From: Microvirga pudoricolor
Lineage (GTDB): Bacteria > Pseudomonadota > Alphaproteobacteria > Rhizobiales > Beijerinckiaceae
DNA length: 64,000 nucleotides
NCBI RefSeq assembly: GCF_016892705.1
Contig: NZ_JAFEMB010000002.1
Span: 186,001 to 250,000, forward strand
Direction: 5' to 3'
Positions 29,178-39,827 of this stretch are shown here, one piece after another. The position numbers were made by a program, and so were the translations under genes. A model generated the notes under the pieces. It was not told the origin of the DNA and ran no database searches. It was given only the letters and a program-made list of their open reading frames with translations. Every line of letters starts with the position of its first letter. The first letter of the stretch is position 1.

Positions 29178-29591
29178 ATGGCTCGTGTGACCGTCGAAGA
29201 TTGCATCGACAAGGTCGATAACCGGTTTGAGCTCGTCCTGCTCGCCAGTCATCGCGCCCGCCTGATCTCCTCCGGCTCGCCCCTCACCATCGACCGCGAC
29301 CGCGACAAGAATCCCGTCGTCGCCCTGCGCGAGATCGCGGACGAGACCATCGCTCCCGACGATCTCAAGGAGCAGCTGATCCACTCGATGCAGAAATACG
29401 TCGAGGTGGACGAGCCCGAGGCCGAGACGGTTCCGCTGCTGGGCAACACCGCCGCCGCCGCGACCGCCGCCGCTTCCAGCGACAGCCCGGACGACGTGCA
29501 GTTCGACCGCATGAGCGAGGACGACCTGCTGCGCGGCCTCGAAGGCCTGGTGCCTCCGACCCACAGCGCGGACGACGACGACCGCGAGTAG
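29178..29591 (+). CDS. rpoZ: DNA-directed RNA polymerase omega subunit
   Basis: This 137-residue subunit assists assembly of beta-prime. [21 protein letters not shown] and the following SHRARLI segment are the family core (about 1-70). A long acidic and alanine-rich C-terminal tail follows, with a run of five consecutive Asp/Glu-type residues near the end. The start at 29178 has GAAGGAG upstream. A strong terminator follows at 29614, then rsh; the rpoZ-spoT order is conserved in many Proteobacteria. Confidence 0.94.
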   Translation: MARVTVEDCIDKVDNRFELVLLASHRARLISSGSPLTIDRDRDKNPVVALREIADETIAPDDLKEQLIHSMQKYVEVDEPEAETVPLLGNTAAAATAAASSDSPDDVQFDRMSEDDLLRGLEGLVPPTHSADDDDRE

Positions 29592-29613
29592 GCTTGAACA
29601 CCCAAGCATCTGG

Positions 29614-29640
29614 AGCCCGGTCCCGTGACCGGGCTTTTTT
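29614..29640 (+). terminator. Intrinsic terminator of rpoZ
   Basis: A perfect 9-bp stem AGCCCGGTC/GACCGGGCT with a 4-nt loop is followed directly by TTTTT. It lies 22 bp after the rpoZ stop codon, so rsh needs its own promoter; a -10-like TACAAT at 29686-29691 is a candidate. Confidence 0.88.
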
Positions 29641-29741
29641 ATTTGGCAGCCATGCTCCGGCCGGCCTTGCGGCGGCTTCCCGTTGTACAATATCCTTTTA
29701 ACCTCAGCCTCTTATGAAGCCGCGAAGGAAAAAGCCGCCGC

Positions 29742-31907
29742 ATGATGCGCCAGTATGAACTTGTCGAGCGGGTAAAGCGCTACAACCCCTTGGCCGACGA
29801 GGCGCTTCTCAACAAGGCGTATATCTATGCCATGCGGGCCCACGGCACGCAGAAACGGGCCTCCGGCGACCTTTTCTTCGGCCATCCCCTGGAAGTGGCG
29901 GCGATTCTCACCGACCTGAAGCTCGACGACGCCACCATCGTGGCGGCGGTCCTCCACGATACGGTGGAGGACACGGAAGCGACCCTCGACGAGATCAACA
30001 AGATGTTCGGGTCCCAGATCGGGGCCCTCGTGGACGGCCTGACCAAGATCAAGCGCCTCGACCTCGTCTCCAAGCAGGCCGCCCAAGGCGAGAACTTTCG
30101 CAAGTTGCTGATGGCGATCGCCAACGACGTGCGGGTGCTCCTCGTCAAGCTGGCGGACCGCCTGCACAACATGCGCACCCTCCAGTTCATGACCCCGGAG
30201 AAGCGCAAGCGCATCGCCGAGGAGACGCTGGACATCTATGCGCCCCTGGCCGGCCGCATGGGCATCCAGGAGATGCGGGAGGAGCTGGAAGACCTCTCGT
30301 TCCAGAACCTGGACCCGGAGGCGTACGAAGCCATCAGCCGGCACCTGCGCGACCTGACCGCCCGCAGCGAGAAGCTCGTCGACGTCATCGAGAAGGACCT
30401 GACGGCCAAGCTGGAGGCCAAGGGCATCACGGCCGAGGTCTCGGGGCGGCAAAAGCGGCCCTATTCGATCTGGCGGAAGATGGAGCGCAAGTCGGTGGCC
30501 TTCGAGCAGCTTTCCGACATCTTCGGCTTCCGCGTGATCGTGGACAGCATGGACGATTGCTACCGGGCGCTGGGCGTCGCCCATACGTCCTGGCCCATGG
30601 TCCCGGGACGCTACAAGGATTACATTTCGACCCCGAAACAAAACGATTACCGGTCGATCCACACCACCGTGATCGGGCCCGGCAGCCAGCGCGTGGAGCT
30701 TCAGATCCGCACCCAGTCCATGGACGAGGTAGCGGAGTACGGCATCGCGGCCCACGCGCTGTACAAGGAAGGCGTCAACGACAATTCCCGCCTCGCCACC
30801 GAGAGCCGCGCCTATCAATGGCTGCGCCGCACGGTGGACCTGCTCGCGGAGGGCGACAACCCGGAGGAGTTCCTGGAGCACACCAAGCTCGAACTCTTCC
30901 ATGACCAGGTCTTCTGCTTCACTCCCAAGGGCCGCCTCATCGCCCTGCCCCGCGGCGCGACGCCCATCGACTTCGCCTATGCGGTGCATACCGATGTCGG
31001 CAATACGGCCGTGGGCTGCAAGATCAACGGGCGCATCACCCCCCTGCTCACGGAGCTCCAGAACGGCGACGAGGTCGAGATCGTTCGGTCGGAGGGCCAG
31101 ACGCCCCCGGCGGCCTGGGAATCCCTCGTGGTCACCGGCAAGGCCCGCGCCTCCATCCGGCGGGCGACGCGTACCGCCGTGCGCCGCCAGTACACGGGCC
31201 TCGGCCGCCAGATCCTGGAGCGGGCCTTCGAGCGCGGCAACAAGGCCTTCTCGGACGACAAGCTGAAGGCAGCGCTCCCCCGGCTCGCGCGCGTCTCCAT
31301 CGAGGACGTTCTCGCCGCCGTCGGCCGGGGCGAGATGTTCTCCGGCGACGTGGTGCGGGCGGTCTATCCCGACTTCAAGGACGACCGTCGCGGCGCGGGC
31401 GAGCCCTCCGTGGTGCCCCAGCCCCTCGGCGAGGGCGAGAGCCAGCCGGCGCCGGGCGGCATCCCGATCCGGGGGCTCAACACCGACACGCCCGTGCGGT
31501 TCGCGCCTGAAGGCGGCGCCGTGCCGGGCGACCGCATCGTGGGCATCCTCACTCCCGGAGAGGGCGTCACGATCTACCCCATCCATTCGCCCGCCCTCGC
31601 CGACTTCGACAACGAGCCCGACCGCTGGGTCGACGTGCGTTGGGACGTCGAGGCGGGCGACAACCAACGTTTCCCGGCCCGCATCAAGCTGCAATCCATC
31701 AACGAGCCTGGGTCCCTCGCCCAGATCGCGCAGGTCATCGCCGACCATGACGGCAATATCGATAGCGTCCAGATGAAGCGCCGCACCCAGGACTTCACGG
31801 ACGTGACCATCGACATGACCGTCTGGGACCTCAAGCACCTGAACGCCATCATCGCGGAACTGCGCGCCAAGCGCGTGGTGAGCCGTGTGGATCGGGTGAA
31901 CGGCTGA
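29742..31907 (+). CDS. rsh: Bifunctional (p)ppGpp synthetase/hydrolase (RelA/SpoT homologue)
   Basis: This 721-residue protein makes and degrades the stringent-response alarmone. The HD hydrolase domain (about 25-180) has the intact FGHPLEV and VLHDTVEDT motifs. The synthetase domain (about 235-350) has [26 protein letters not shown] and the substrate-binding [15 protein letters not shown] (about 385-445, [12 protein letters not shown]) and C-terminal ACT domains follow. With both active sites apparently intact, it is probably the main Rsh enzyme, as is usual in alphaproteobacteria. Confidence 0.94.
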   Translation: MMRQYELVERVKRYNPLADEALLNKAYIYAMRAHGTQKRASGDLFFGHPLEVAAILTDLKLDDATIVAAVLHDTVEDTEATLDEINKMFGSQIGALVDGLTKIKRLDLVSKQAAQGENFRKLLMAIANDVRVLLVKLADRLHNMRTLQFMTPEKRKRIAEETLDIYAPLAGRMGIQEMREELEDLSFQNLDPEAYEAISRHLRDLTARSEKLVDVIEKDLTAKLEAKGITAEVSGRQKRPYSIWRKMERKSVAFEQLSDIFGFRVIVDSMDDCYRALGVAHTSWPMVPGRYKDYISTPKQNDYRSIHTTVIGPGSQRVELQIRTQSMDEVAEYGIAAHALYKEGVNDNSRLATESRAYQWLRRTVDLLAEGDNPEEFLEHTKLELFHDQVFCFTPKGRLIALPRGATPIDFAYAVHTDVGNTAVGCKINGRITPLLTELQNGDEVEIVRSEGQTPPAAWESLVVTGKARASIRRATRTAVRRQYTGLGRQILERAFERGNKAFSDDKLKAALPRLARVSIEDVLAAVGRGEMFSGDVVRAVYPDFKDDRRGAGEPSVVPQPLGEGESQPAPGGIPIRGLNTDTPVRFAPEGGAVPGDRIVGILTPGEGVTIYPIHSPALADFDNEPDRWVDVRWDVEAGDNQRFPARIKLQSINEPGSLAQIAQVIADHDGNIDSVQMKRRTQDFTDVTIDMTVWDLKHLNAIIAELRAKRVVSRVDRVNG

Positions 31908-32028
31908 GCGCGCTCTCGCCGAAGGCCAGGATTCCGTGGAGCGGCGCGCATGCGTGATGTTTTGGGGTCGACGCTGTCGGCCCGCTTACGCTAAGCAACC
32001 CCGACCCTTCCAGCATCAGGCCGTGCCC

Positions 32029-32613
32029 ATGACCTCCGACGAAGCTCTCGACGAATTCCGCTCCGCCGGAGCCCTCCTGGAGGGGCACTTCATCCTCTCG
32101 TCCGGGCTGCACAGCCCCGTCTTCCTTCAGAAGATGTTCGTGTTCATGGATCCGGCCCGCACGGAGCGGGTCTGCCGGGCCCTCGCCGAGCGCATCACGG
32201 AAGCTTACGGGGCGGTCGATTACGTGGTGTCGCCGGCCATCGGCGGCATCGTGCCGGGCTACGAGACGGCCCGGCATCTCGGCTGCAAGGCCATTTTCGT
32301 CGAACGGGATGCCGGCGAGTTCGTCCTGCGGCGCGGCTTCTCGATCCCCGAGAACGCCCGCGTGGTCATGGTGGAGGACATCGTGACGACGGGCCTGTCC
32401 TCGCGGGAATGCCTTGCGGCCATCGGGGCGCATCCGGGCCGGATCCTGGGCGCCGCCTGCCTCATCGACCGCTCCGGCGGCAAGGCCGATCTGGGCGTTC
32501 CGCTCGTGTCCCTCGTCCAGCTCGATATCCCGGCCTATCCGGCGGATCAGCTGCCGCCGGACCTCGCCGCAATGCCTGCCGTAAAGCCGGGAAGCCGCAA
32601 CCTTACAACGTAA
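32029..32613 (+). CDS. pyrE: Orotate phosphoribosyltransferase
   Basis: This 194-residue enzyme of pyrimidine synthesis converts orotate and PRPP to [19 protein letters not shown] is the PRPP-binding motif and [15 protein letters not shown] is the N-terminal substrate region. The start at 32029 ([10 protein letters not shown]) gives the standard length; the upstream GTG reading frame is not family sequence. It lies about 120 bp after rsh. Confidence 0.92.
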   Translation: MTSDEALDEFRSAGALLEGHFILSSGLHSPVFLQKMFVFMDPARTERVCRALAERITEAYGAVDYVVSPAIGGIVPGYETARHLGCKAIFVERDAGEFVLRRGFSIPENARVVMVEDIVTTGLSSRECLAAIGAHPGRILGAACLIDRSGGKADLGVPLVSLVQLDIPAYPADQLPPDLAAMPAVKPGSRNLTT

Positions 32614-32665
32614 AATTCCTTTGTAATTTCATGCTCATAAGCAAGAATCTTCAGGTCAAGTATTC

Positions 32666-32694
32666 TTGACACGAACAAATAAGCCAGCTTTACT
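32666..32694 (+). promoter_or_regulatory. Candidate sigma-70-type promoter of the sORF-NYN unit
   Basis: A perfect -35 TTGACA (32666-32671) is followed after 17 bp by TTTACT (32689-32694). An inverted repeat CAAGAAT-N13-ATTCTTG (32642-32668) overlaps the -35 and could be an operator. The surrounding 245 bp are clearly richer in A+T than the flanking genes. Confidence 0.55.
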
Positions 32695-32724
32695 CTCGCG
32701 GTTGAAATTTATTACTCAGGAATA

Positions 32725-32859
32725 ATGGTAACGGGCAGCCTGTTCCCGAACGCCGCAAATACGGATCGCTACTCAATTTCAGTCGCGAAGAGTTTTGATG
32801 TCGTTTTTCATGACAAGCTGCAGGCCTTCTCCTGGCGAGTAGAACGCGAGAGACAGTAA
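32725..32859 (+). CDS. Possible 44-residue small protein or leader peptide, coupled to NYN gene
   Basis: The ATG at 32725 lies about 24 nt after the predicted transcription start, with AGGA three bases upstream. It runs 44 codons and stops at TAA, where the last A begins the ATG of the NYN gene (TAATG). The peptide starts MVTGSLFPNAANTD, has a central SFDVVFHDKLQAFSW and ends in a charged WRVERERQ. No family is recognised. The stop-start overlap suggests translational coupling. It could be a chance ORF, so conservation is the key test. Confidence 0.4.
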   Translation: MVTGSLFPNAANTDRYSISVAKSFDVVFHDKLQAFSWRVERERQ

Positions 32860-33524
32860 TGGCCAACCCACAAAGGATTGCCCTCTTTATCGACGGTGCC
32901 AATCTTTACGCTACGACAAAAACTTTAGGGTTCGATATCGATTACAAGCGGCTGCTCAAAGAATTTCAAAGCCGCGGCACACTCGTCAGGGCCTTTTACT
33001 ACACCGCCCTCGTGGAAGACCAAGAATACTCCTCCATCCGTCCGCTGATCGACTGGCTCGATTACAACGGCTACCGCGTCGTCACCAAGCCCACCAAGGA
33101 ATTCGTCGATTCCACCGGCCGCCGGAAGGTGAAGGGCAACATGGACATCGAGCTGGCGATCGACGCCCTCGAATTGGCCCCCTACATCGATCACATGGTC
33201 CTGTTCTCGGGGGACGGCGACTTCCGCTCCCTGGTCGAGGCCATGCAGCGCCGGGGCGTCCGGGTGTCCGTCGCGTCCACGGTCACCACCCAGCCACCCA
33301 TGGTGGCCGACGAGCTGCGCCGCCAGGCCGACGAGTTCCTGGACCTCTCGCAGCTGGCATCGCGCATCGGGCGCGACCCGGTCGACAGGCCCCAGCGCGC
33401 GCCGTCCGAACTCGGCGACGCCCGCCCGGAGCGCCCGCGCTATCAGCCGCCGGGTCAGGCGGGAGCGGGGCTCGAACGGCGCTACGGCATCCGCCAGGCC
33501 TCCGACGGCGACACGGAAGAGTAG
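32859..33524 (+). CDS. NYN domain protein (LabA/DUF88-like, PIN-type nuclease fold)
   Basis: This 221-residue protein is a NYN domain, the PIN-like RNase fold. The acidic residues expected at the metal site are seen in IALFIDGANLYA (about 7-18), VKGNMDIELAIDAL (about 88-101) and LFSGDGDFRSLVEAM (about 110-124). The C-terminal about 55 residues are basic, Pro/Arg-rich and probably disordered. LabA-type proteins are found in cyanobacterial clock control and as RNases in other bacteria; the target here is unknown. Its ATG overlaps the stop of an upstream 44-codon ORF, and it has only a weak ribosome site of its own. Confidence 0.85.
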   Translation: MANPQRIALFIDGANLYATTKTLGFDIDYKRLLKEFQSRGTLVRAFYYTALVEDQEYSSIRPLIDWLDYNGYRVVTKPTKEFVDSTGRRKVKGNMDIELAIDALELAPYIDHMVLFSGDGDFRSLVEAMQRRGVRVSVASTVTTQPPMVADELRRQADEFLDLSQLASRIGRDPVDRPQRAPSELGDARPERPRYQPPGQAGAGLERRYGIRQASDGDTEE

Positions 33525-33754
33525 GGTATCGGGCGCCCCACGGGGGCATGCGCTCACGCTCCTGTCCGCACGAGGGGGCTCGACAGGTCGAAGGCGGTCT
33601 GCTCCTGATGAAGGGGCCGGGATCCTGATGCCTCGTGCGGCCGCATCGAAGGCGGCCCTGATCACCACCGGGAGGCGAGGAACCGCCCAACCGGTCGTGC
33701 TGTCCTGCCGCATGCCTCGCCATGGACACGGCCCGCAGCGGTGTCGCGGGGCTT

Positions 33755-33779
33755 CCGAAAGGAGCGCCCAAGGCGCTCC
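33755..33779 (-). terminator. Probable terminator of the dapA-smpB transcript
   Basis: A stem GGAGCGC/GCGCTCC with a 5-nt loop lies 7 bp beyond the smpB stop. Read on the minus strand it is followed by TTTCGG, so the U-tract is short. The rest of 33525-33754 contains no gene I can support. Confidence 0.5.
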
Positions 33780-33785
33780 GTTACG

Positions 33786-34256
33786 TCAGCCCTTGTCCCG
33801 CATGATCCGGGCCTTCTCGCGGTTCCAGGTGCGCTCCTTGTCGGCCTCGCGCTTGTCGTGCAGCTTCTTGCCGCGTCCGAGGCCCAGCTCCACCTTGGCC
33901 TTGCCCTTCTCGTTGAAGTAGATCTTGAGCGGGATCACCGTGAAGCCCTCGCGCTGCGTGGCGCCCAGGAGCTTGTTGATCTGCCGCCGGTGCAGCAGCA
34001 GGCGCCGGGGACGCCGGGTCTCGTGGTTGAAGCGGTTCGCCTGCAGGTATTCCGGAATATAGGCGTTGAAGAGAAAGAACTCGTCGCCCGACGGGCCGGC
34101 ATGAGAATCGCCGATATTGGCCTTTCCCTCGCGCAGGGACTTCACCTCCGTGCCGGTCAGCGCGAGGCCGGCCTCGTAGGTGTCCACGATCTCGTAGTTG
34201 AACCGCGCCTTCCGGTTGTCGGCGACGATCTTGGTGGCGGAGGGCGTTCTGGCCAT
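33786..34256 (-). CDS. smpB: SsrA-binding protein
   Basis: This 156-residue protein binds tmRNA and delivers it to stalled ribosomes. [34 protein letters not shown] and the C-terminal basic tail [19 protein letters not shown] match the family throughout. The start at 34256 (MARTPSATK) gives the standard length. It follows dapA by 17 bp and is probably co-transcribed with it. tmRNA itself is not in the window. Confidence 0.95.
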   Translation of the reverse strand: MARTPSATKIVADNRKARFNYEIVDTYEAGLALTGTEVKSLREGKANIGDSHAGPSGDEFFLFNAYIPEYLQANRFNHETRRPRRLLLHRRQINKLLGATQREGFTVIPLKIYFNEKGKAKVELGLGRGKKLHDKREADKERTWNREKARIMRDKG

Positions 34257-34273
34257 GGGCTTCGCGGTGAACC

Positions 34274-35158
34274 TTATGCGTTGGTCAGGCCCGCATGGAC
34301 CATGGCCGAGCGGACAACCTGCCGCGTCCCCTCGGAAACGGGGATCATGGGCAGGCGCACATCCTCCGCCATCAGGCCGAGAACCGAGGCGGCGTACTTG
34401 ACGGGTGACGGGTTGGTCTCGACGAACAGCGCCGCATGGAGCGGCATGAGGCGATCCTGGATCGAGAGAGCCGCGGCATAGTCGCCCCCCTGACAGGCGA
34501 CCTGCATGTCGGAGCACAGCCGGGGCGCGACGTTGGCCGTGACGGAAATGCAGCCATGACCCCCATGGGCGTTGAAGCCGAGCGCCGTGGCGTCCTCGCC
34601 GGACAGCTGGATGAAGTCCGGGCCCATGACCTGCCGCTGGTGGCTGGCCCGGGCCATGTTGGCGGTCGCGTCCTTCACGCCCACGATGTTTTTGAGTTCG
34701 AACAGGCGCGCCATGGTCTCCACCGACATGTCGATCACCGAGCGGCCGGGGATGTTGTAGATGAAGATCGGCAGGCTCGTGGCGTCGTTGATGGCCTTGT
34801 AGTGCTGGTACAGGCCCTCCTGGGTCGGCTTGTTGTAATAGGGCGTGACCACGAGAAGCGCATCCGCCCCCACCTTTTCGGCATGGCGGGCGAAGCCGAT
34901 GGCCTCCGCCGTGCTGTTGGAGCCCGCGCCCGCGATGACGGGGACGCGGCCTTTCGCCTCGTCTACGCAGACCTCGACGACCCGTTCGTGCTCCTTGTGG
35001 CTCAGCGTCGGGCTCTCGCCCGTGGTGCCGACGGGAACGAGGCCGTGGGTGCCGTTCTCGATCTGCCAGTTGATGTGGCCACGCATGGCCTCCTCGTCCA
35101 CGCCATCACCCTTGAACGGCGTCACGAGAGCTGTGATCGAGCCTTTGAACCGGTTCAT
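34274..35158 (-). CDS. dapA: 4-hydroxy-tetrahydrodipicolinate synthase
   Basis: This 294-residue aldolase condenses pyruvate with aspartate semialdehyde in lysine and diaminopimelate synthesis. [11 protein letters not shown] and the [17 protein letters not shown] substrate loop are present, the catalytic tyrosine is in [22 protein letters not shown] follows, and the Schiff-base lysine is in [10 protein letters not shown]. The start at 35158 gives the usual size; 66 codons upstream in frame are non-family sequence. It is divergent from the lytic transglycosylase gene. Confidence 0.95.
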   Translation of the reverse strand: MNRFKGSITALVTPFKGDGVDEEAMRGHINWQIENGTHGLVPVGTTGESPTLSHKEHERVVEVCVDEAKGRVPVIAGAGSNSTAEAIGFARHAEKVGADALLVVTPYYNKPTQEGLYQHYKAINDATSLPIFIYNIPGRSVIDMSVETMARLFELKNIVGVKDATANMARASHQRQVMGPDFIQLSGEDATALGFNAHGGHGCISVTANVAPRLCSDMQVACQGGDYAAALSIQDRLMPLHAALFVETNPSPVKYAASVLGLMAEDVRLPMIPVSEGTRQVVRSAMVHAGLTNA

Positions 35159-35354
35159 ATGCTGGGCGCTCCTGGCGGATGGATCGTCGCTGCGGCCTGA
35201 AGTCATGGGCCTGATTGAGATTGGGACAGACACATAAGGGCTGCGGCGCTTGAGCGCAAACCTCGTCCTGTGGAGTTCTCCTAACCCTTTGGTTAGTATT
35301 TCCTCAAGATCATTGTCTCGCGATCCCGAAGATCGCGACCTCAATGGGGGCATC

Positions 35355-37427
35355 ATGAGTCTGACAGCGTCTACCTTGGCCCGCCTGCTGGCGTCCGCCG
35401 CCGTCGTCCAGGTCTGGTCGCTCGCCGCTCTCGCGAGCGAGCCGCCTCCTGGACCGATGCTCCACGAGGCCCGCGAGACGCTGACGACCTCGGCCCTCGA
35501 GGACCTGGTCCCCCCGCCCCCTCCGGCCCTGACCGATGCGGACTACCTGCCCCTCGTCCTCAAGGCCTACCGGCAGGGCGACCCCATCGAGGCCGATATC
35601 TTCGAGTCCAAGCTGAAGCCTGCGGGACTCGCGGCCGCGGAATGGTTCAACATCCGGTCGGGCCGGTCCCTCACCTACGACCGCATCCGGGCCTTCCAGG
35701 AGACGAATCCGGACTGGCCGGTCTCGACCCTGCTCCGCCGCCGCGCCGAGGAGGCGTTCCTGGCCGCCCGCAAGCCGTCGGCCGAGGTCCGCCGCTTCTT
35801 CGCAGAGAGGGCACCCGTAACCTTGGGCGGGAGGATCGCCCAGGCTTTCGCCCTCCAGGCCGAGGGCCAGGAGGCGGAGGCTGCGGAGAAGATTCGCCAG
35901 GTCTGGCGCGAGGATACGTTCGGGGGCGATGTCGAGGACCGGATCCTGGACCGTTTTCCAGGCCTCATGACTCAGGCGGACCACCGCTACCGGATGGAGC
36001 GCCTCCTCTTCAAGGAGGTCTGGGGCGGGGCCACCCGCTCGGCCGAGCGCGCCGGCAAGCCCTACGACACCCTCGTGAAGGCCCGGCTCGGCATCTATCA
36101 GGGCAAGAAGAAAGCCGAGAAAGCCTTTGCGGCCGTGCCCGCCTCCCTGCGCTCCGACCCGTCCTACCTGTACTCGCGGGCGCTCTATCTGCGCCGCAGC
36201 GGCAAGGTCGAGGACGCCGCCCGGATCATGGCTCAGACGCCCCAGGACCCCGAGCTCCTGGTGGACGGCGATTCCTGGTGGGCCGAGCGGCGCTACGTGA
36301 CCCGCGAATTGCTGGACGACCGGAATTACAAGCTGGCCTACGAGGTCGCGAGCCGTCATGGAGCCGAGTCGCCGGCCCAGGCCATCGAGGCGGAGTTCCA
36401 TGCGGGCTGGATCGCCCTCCGGTTCCTGGACGATTCCAAGGCGGCCGCCGGGCACTTCGCCAATGCGGCCAACAATGCCTCGACGCCCATCTCCATCGCC
36501 CGCGCCGCCTACTGGCAAGGCCGGGCCGCGGATGCGGTCGGGGCCGCCGACGAGGCCAAGGCCCATTACCGGCGAGCCGCCGAACGGCCGACGACCTATT
36601 ATGGCCAGCTGTCCCTGACCCAGCTGGGTCAGAAGCTGTCCCTGCGGGCTCCTGCTCCGCTGACGGAGGACGAGCGCAGGGCCTTCGAGGACACGACGCC
36701 CTACAAAGCCGCCAACCTGCTCCAGCAGATCGGCGAATCCGATCTTGCCCTCAGCCTCTACACCGAGCTGGCGCAGACCATGGACGATCCGGCGCGGCTC
36801 GACATCCTGGCGGCCTCGGCCACGGCGCAGCAGAACGCCCGGGCGGTGCTGGCCATCGGCAAGACGGCGGTGCAGCGGGGCCTGCCCCTGGATGCCCATG
36901 CTTATCCGGTGGCAGGCATCCCGGATTTCGAGCCCGTGGGCGACGAGGTCGAGACCGCCATGGTCTACGCCATCGCCCGCCAGGAGAGCGCGTTCAACCC
37001 GAAGGCGCAGTCCGGCGCGGGGGCGCGAGGGCTCATGCAGCTGATGCCGGCGACCGCCAAGCGTACGGCTCAGCGTTTCGGGGTCCCCTACGATCCGGAT
37101 CGCCTGCTCTCCGACCCGTCCTACAACGCGAAGCTCGGCTCGGCCCATCTCGGGGAGCTGATGGAGGATTGGAAGGGCTCCTACATCCTGGCCTTCGCAT
37201 CCTACAACGCGGGCGGCGGCAACGTGAAAAAATGGATCGACGCCTATGGCGATCCGCGCAAGCCTCAGGTCGACATGGTCGATTGGATCGAGCGGATTCC
37301 GTTCTACGAGACCCGGAATTACGTCCAACGCGTGATGGAGAACCTCACGGTCTACCGGCAACGCCTGGATTCGAAGCCCGATCCGAACGGGACGGAGTAC
37401 CAGGTGTCCGACCCCACCGAGTATTGA
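35355..37427 (+). CDS. Soluble lytic murein transglycosylase (Slt70-like)
   Basis: This 690-residue secreted enzyme has a signal peptide (about 1-27), a long alpha-helical superhelix domain (about 60-500) and a C-terminal SLT catalytic domain. The catalytic glutamate is in [20 protein letters not shown] (about 540-560), followed by [13 protein letters not shown] and [12 protein letters not shown]. It cleaves peptidoglycan to 1,6-anhydro products in the periplasm. The start at 35355 gives the signal peptide; the extra upstream codons do not. It is divergent from dapA. Confidence 0.9.
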   Translation: MSLTASTLARLLASAAVVQVWSLAALASEPPPGPMLHEARETLTTSALEDLVPPPPPALTDADYLPLVLKAYRQGDPIEADIFESKLKPAGLAAAEWFNIRSGRSLTYDRIRAFQETNPDWPVSTLLRRRAEEAFLAARKPSAEVRRFFAERAPVTLGGRIAQAFALQAEGQEAEAAEKIRQVWREDTFGGDVEDRILDRFPGLMTQADHRYRMERLLFKEVWGGATRSAERAGKPYDTLVKARLGIYQGKKKAEKAFAAVPASLRSDPSYLYSRALYLRRSGKVEDAARIMAQTPQDPELLVDGDSWWAERRYVTRELLDDRNYKLAYEVASRHGAESPAQAIEAEFHAGWIALRFLDDSKAAAGHFANAANNASTPISIARAAYWQGRAADAVGAADEAKAHYRRAAERPTTYYGQLSLTQLGQKLSLRAPAPLTEDERRAFEDTTPYKAANLLQQIGESDLALSLYTELAQTMDDPARLDILAASATAQQNARAVLAIGKTAVQRGLPLDAHAYPVAGIPDFEPVGDEVETAMVYAIARQESAFNPKAQSGAGARGLMQLMPATAKRTAQRFGVPYDPDRLLSDPSYNAKLGSAHLGELMEDWKGSYILAFASYNAGGGNVKKWIDAYGDPRKPQVDMVDWIERIPFYETRNYVQRVMENLTVYRQRLDSKPDPNGTEYQVSDPTEY

Positions 37428-37440
37428 TCGCCTGAGCCCC

Positions 37441-38364
37441 GTGACGAACGCCATGACGAATACCGTGACGAGCCCCTATCGCGACCTCTTCGTGTCCGCC
37501 GCCGACGGCCTGCGGCTGTATGCGCGGGATTACGGCCCCGTCGCGGGCGATGCGCTGCCGGTGGTCTGCCTGTCGGGCCTCTCCCGGAACTCGAGCGACT
37601 TTCACGCGCTGGCTTTGGCCCTGTCGCAGGATTCCCGTCGACCGCGCCGGGTCCTGGCGCTCGACTACAGGGGCCGCGGGCGCTCCGAATGGTCGCCGGA
37701 TTGGCAGCAATACGACGTAAGGGTCGAACTCAACGACACCTCGCAGGTGCTGATCGCGGCCGGGATCGAGAAGGCCGTCTTCGTCGGCACCTCTCGGGGC
37801 GGCCTGATCATCATGGCCCTTGGAGCCCTGCGGCCGGACGTGCTGGCGGGCGCCGTGCTCAACGATGTCGGACCCGCCATCAGCCCGGAGGGCCTGCGCC
37901 GTATCCGGGGCTATGTGGGAAAACTGCCCCAGCCAGGCACCTTCGCGGAAGCGGCGGAGGTCCTGAGGACCATGTCCGGCGGCCAGTTTCCCAACAAGAC
38001 CGGCGCGGAGTGGGAAGCCCTCGCGCGGGGCACCTGGTCGGAACGGGACGGGCGCCTGGTTCTGTCCTACGACCCCAACCTGATGAGGACCCTCGAGGCC
38101 CTGGACCTCGACGCCCCACTGCCCGACCTCTGGCCGTTTTTCGACACGCTGAAAGCGATCCCCGTGATGGCGATCAGGGGCGCCCGGTCGGATCTCCTGA
38201 CGGCCGAGACCTTCGAGAGCATGCAGGAGGCCCATCCCGGCCTCGCCGCCGTGACGGTTCCGGACCAGGGCCATGCGCCGGAATTCGAGGGCGAACTCGT
38301 CGAACGGGTCAGGGATTTCGTGGCCGGTGTCGAGGCCGGGCTGGCCGAGACCCGGGCCGCGTGA
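37441..38364 (+). CDS. Alpha/beta-fold hydrolase
   Basis: This protein of about 307 residues has the alpha/beta-hydrolase core. VVCLSGLSRNSSDF is the oxyanion region, DYRGRGRS follows, the nucleophile serine is in FVGTSRGGLIIM (about 118-129), a late Asp is in IRGARSDLL, and the histidine is in VPDQGHAPEF. The substrate is unknown. The GTG at 37441 or the ATG at 37453 may be the start; neither has a strong ribosome site. It follows the transglycosylase gene by 13 bp. Confidence 0.82.
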   Translation: MTNAMTNTVTSPYRDLFVSAADGLRLYARDYGPVAGDALPVVCLSGLSRNSSDFHALALALSQDSRRPRRVLALDYRGRGRSEWSPDWQQYDVRVELNDTSQVLIAAGIEKAVFVGTSRGGLIIMALGALRPDVLAGAVLNDVGPAISPEGLRRIRGYVGKLPQPGTFAEAAEVLRTMSGGQFPNKTGAEWEALARGTWSERDGRLVLSYDPNLMRTLEALDLDAPLPDLWPFFDTLKAIPVMAIRGARSDLLTAETFESMQEAHPGLAAVTVPDQGHAPEFEGELVERVRDFVAGVEAGLAETRAA

Positions 38365-38501
38365 GGGCTCATCGCCCGATTGCCCTCGCCTCCTGCCCTC
38401 ACCCCTGCCCCTGGCCTTGCACCTTCGGCCCTTGCGACTCTCCCGATAACGCGAGCGTCCGATGGCTCGCCAAAGCCGCCTCAGCCCCCCGGCCGAGAAT
38501 G

Positions 38502-38531
38502 AAAAAAGCCCCGGTGTTTCCACCGGGGCTT
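38502..38531 (-). terminator. Strong intrinsic terminator of the porin gene
   Basis: A perfect 11-bp stem AAGCCCCGGTG/CACCGGGGCTT with a 4-nt loop lies 25 bp after the porin stop. On the minus strand it runs into TTTTTT. On the plus strand it ends in TTCTTTG, so it may also stop readthrough from the hydrolase gene. Confidence 0.9.
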
Positions 38532-38555
38532 CTTTGAACCGGATCGGAGATCCGA

Positions 38556-39827
38556 TTAGAAGTCGCGCTGAACGCGGACGCGGCCTTCCCAGGCGTGGTC
38601 GGCCGAGTTGATCGGCAGGCCCGTGCCCACGAAGGTGCGCGGGTCGAGCTTCACGTACATGGCCTCGACGCCGATATCCAGGCCGGAGACCGGCTGCCAG
38701 AAGACGTTCGTGCCGACGCGCAGCTCGTTGAAGTCCGCGAGCGGGGTCGCGCCGGAATAGGTGACGCGAGCGTACGAACCGAACACGTTCTGACGGATGC
38801 TCTGGGTCCAGTAGTGACGCAGGCCACCGGCGATCGACCAGCCGCGGCCGGTGCTCAGGTTGCCGTTGGCATTGACGTAGCCGTCGACCAGGGCGCCCGA
38901 GACCGTGCCGGTGCTGAGGCCCAGGCTGCTGCTGGAGCCGCCCGTGATGTAGGCGAGAGCGCCGTTGGCGTAGACCGCGTTGAGCCACAGGGCATCGCCC
39001 GGAGCCAGCATCGGCAGGTTCACGCCCACGTTGGCCTGGACCGCGTAGCCGTACTCGGTATCGACCGTGTCGGAGAACGTGCCGATGGCGTAGGGGTTCG
39101 CGACGCGGATCTGGTGACCGGCGGCGGAGAGCTGAGCCGAGCCCCAAGTGCCCGCATACTTGATGTTGCCGACCACGTCCGGAGCGCGCTGGCCGCCGTA
39201 CACGTCGGGACCGGTGAGACCGGCGCGGAGGAGACCGGCGCGGCGCTCGATGCCGTCTTCCAGCGACAGGGTGGCCGAGAAGCCGTTGCCGAAGGTGAAG
39301 GTGTAGGCGATCAGGTCGACGTCAGGCGAATCCGAGAAGCGCAGGGTGCCCATGTGGCCCGTGGGCAGGTCGCCGTTGTCGAAGAACGTCGTGACGCGAC
39401 CGGCCGTGAGGCCGCCGAACTGAACGAACGCCTGAGCGAGGTTCGACGTGTTCGTGATCGTGCCGTTGGTGCCGGAGCCCGGGAAGCCCAGGCCGCGGTT
39501 CAGCTCGTAGCGCACCACCGAACGGAGCAGGCCGTAAGCGGTGTTGGTGCGGGCGTCGAGCTGGATGCGGCCGCGGGTGAAGAAGCCGACGGCGTCCGAA
39601 GCGCGGGTGCCGGGGGTGTTGTAGCGGTAATCCGCACGAACACGGCCGGAGACGCGCAGGCAGGTATCCGTGCCCGGGATATAGAAGAAGCCGGCGCCGT
39701 AGGTGGAGCAGACCTTCACGTACTCGACCGGCGCCGCCTTCTTGACGGGCAGGTCGGCTGCTTGAGCCCCGGCAACCGCTGCGAAACCGGCAGCAGATCC
39801 GAGGATAAGGCTCTTAACGAGCTTCAT
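38556..39827 (-). CDS. Outer-membrane porin (Omp2b-type)
   Basis: This 423-residue protein has a signal peptide (MKLVKSLILGSAAGFAAVAG, cleaved after AQA). The mature start ADLPVKKAAPVEYVKVCSTY and the cysteine pair in VKVC...TDTCLRVSG are diagnostic of rhizobial and Brucella Omp2-type porins. The rest is alternating beta strands ending in a terminal phenylalanine (RVQRDF). It forms a trimeric diffusion channel. It is monocistronic, with a 500-bp upstream region and a strong terminator, which suggests high and regulated expression. Confidence 0.92.
   Translation of the reverse strand: MKLVKSLILGSAAGFAAVAGAQAADLPVKKAAPVEYVKVCSTYGAGFFYIPGTDTCLRVSGRVRADYRYNTPGTRASDAVGFFTRGRIQLDARTNTAYGLLRSVVRYELNRGLGFPGSGTNGTITNTSNLAQAFVQFGGLTAGRVTTFFDNGDLPTGHMGTLRFSDSPDVDLIAYTFTFGNGFSATLSLEDGIERRAGLLRAGLTGPDVYGGQRAPDVVGNIKYAGTWGSAQLSAAGHQIRVANPYAIGTFSDTVDTEYGYAVQANVGVNLPMLAPGDALWLNAVYANGALAYITGGSSSSLGLSTGTVSGALVDGYVNANGNLSTGRGWSIAGGLRHYWTQSIRQNVFGSYARVTYSGATPLADFNELRVGTNVFWQPVSGLDIGVEAMYVKLDPRTFVGTGLPINSADHAWEGRVRVQRDF

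Noticed and set aside
32029-32613. Longer PyrE starting at 31936
   Set aside because: The extra 31 residues are Arg/Cys-rich and unlike the family; the ATG at 32029 matches the standard N-terminus.
33525-33785. tmRNA gene next to smpB
   Set aside because: No tRNA-like ends or tag reading frame are visible in this gap.
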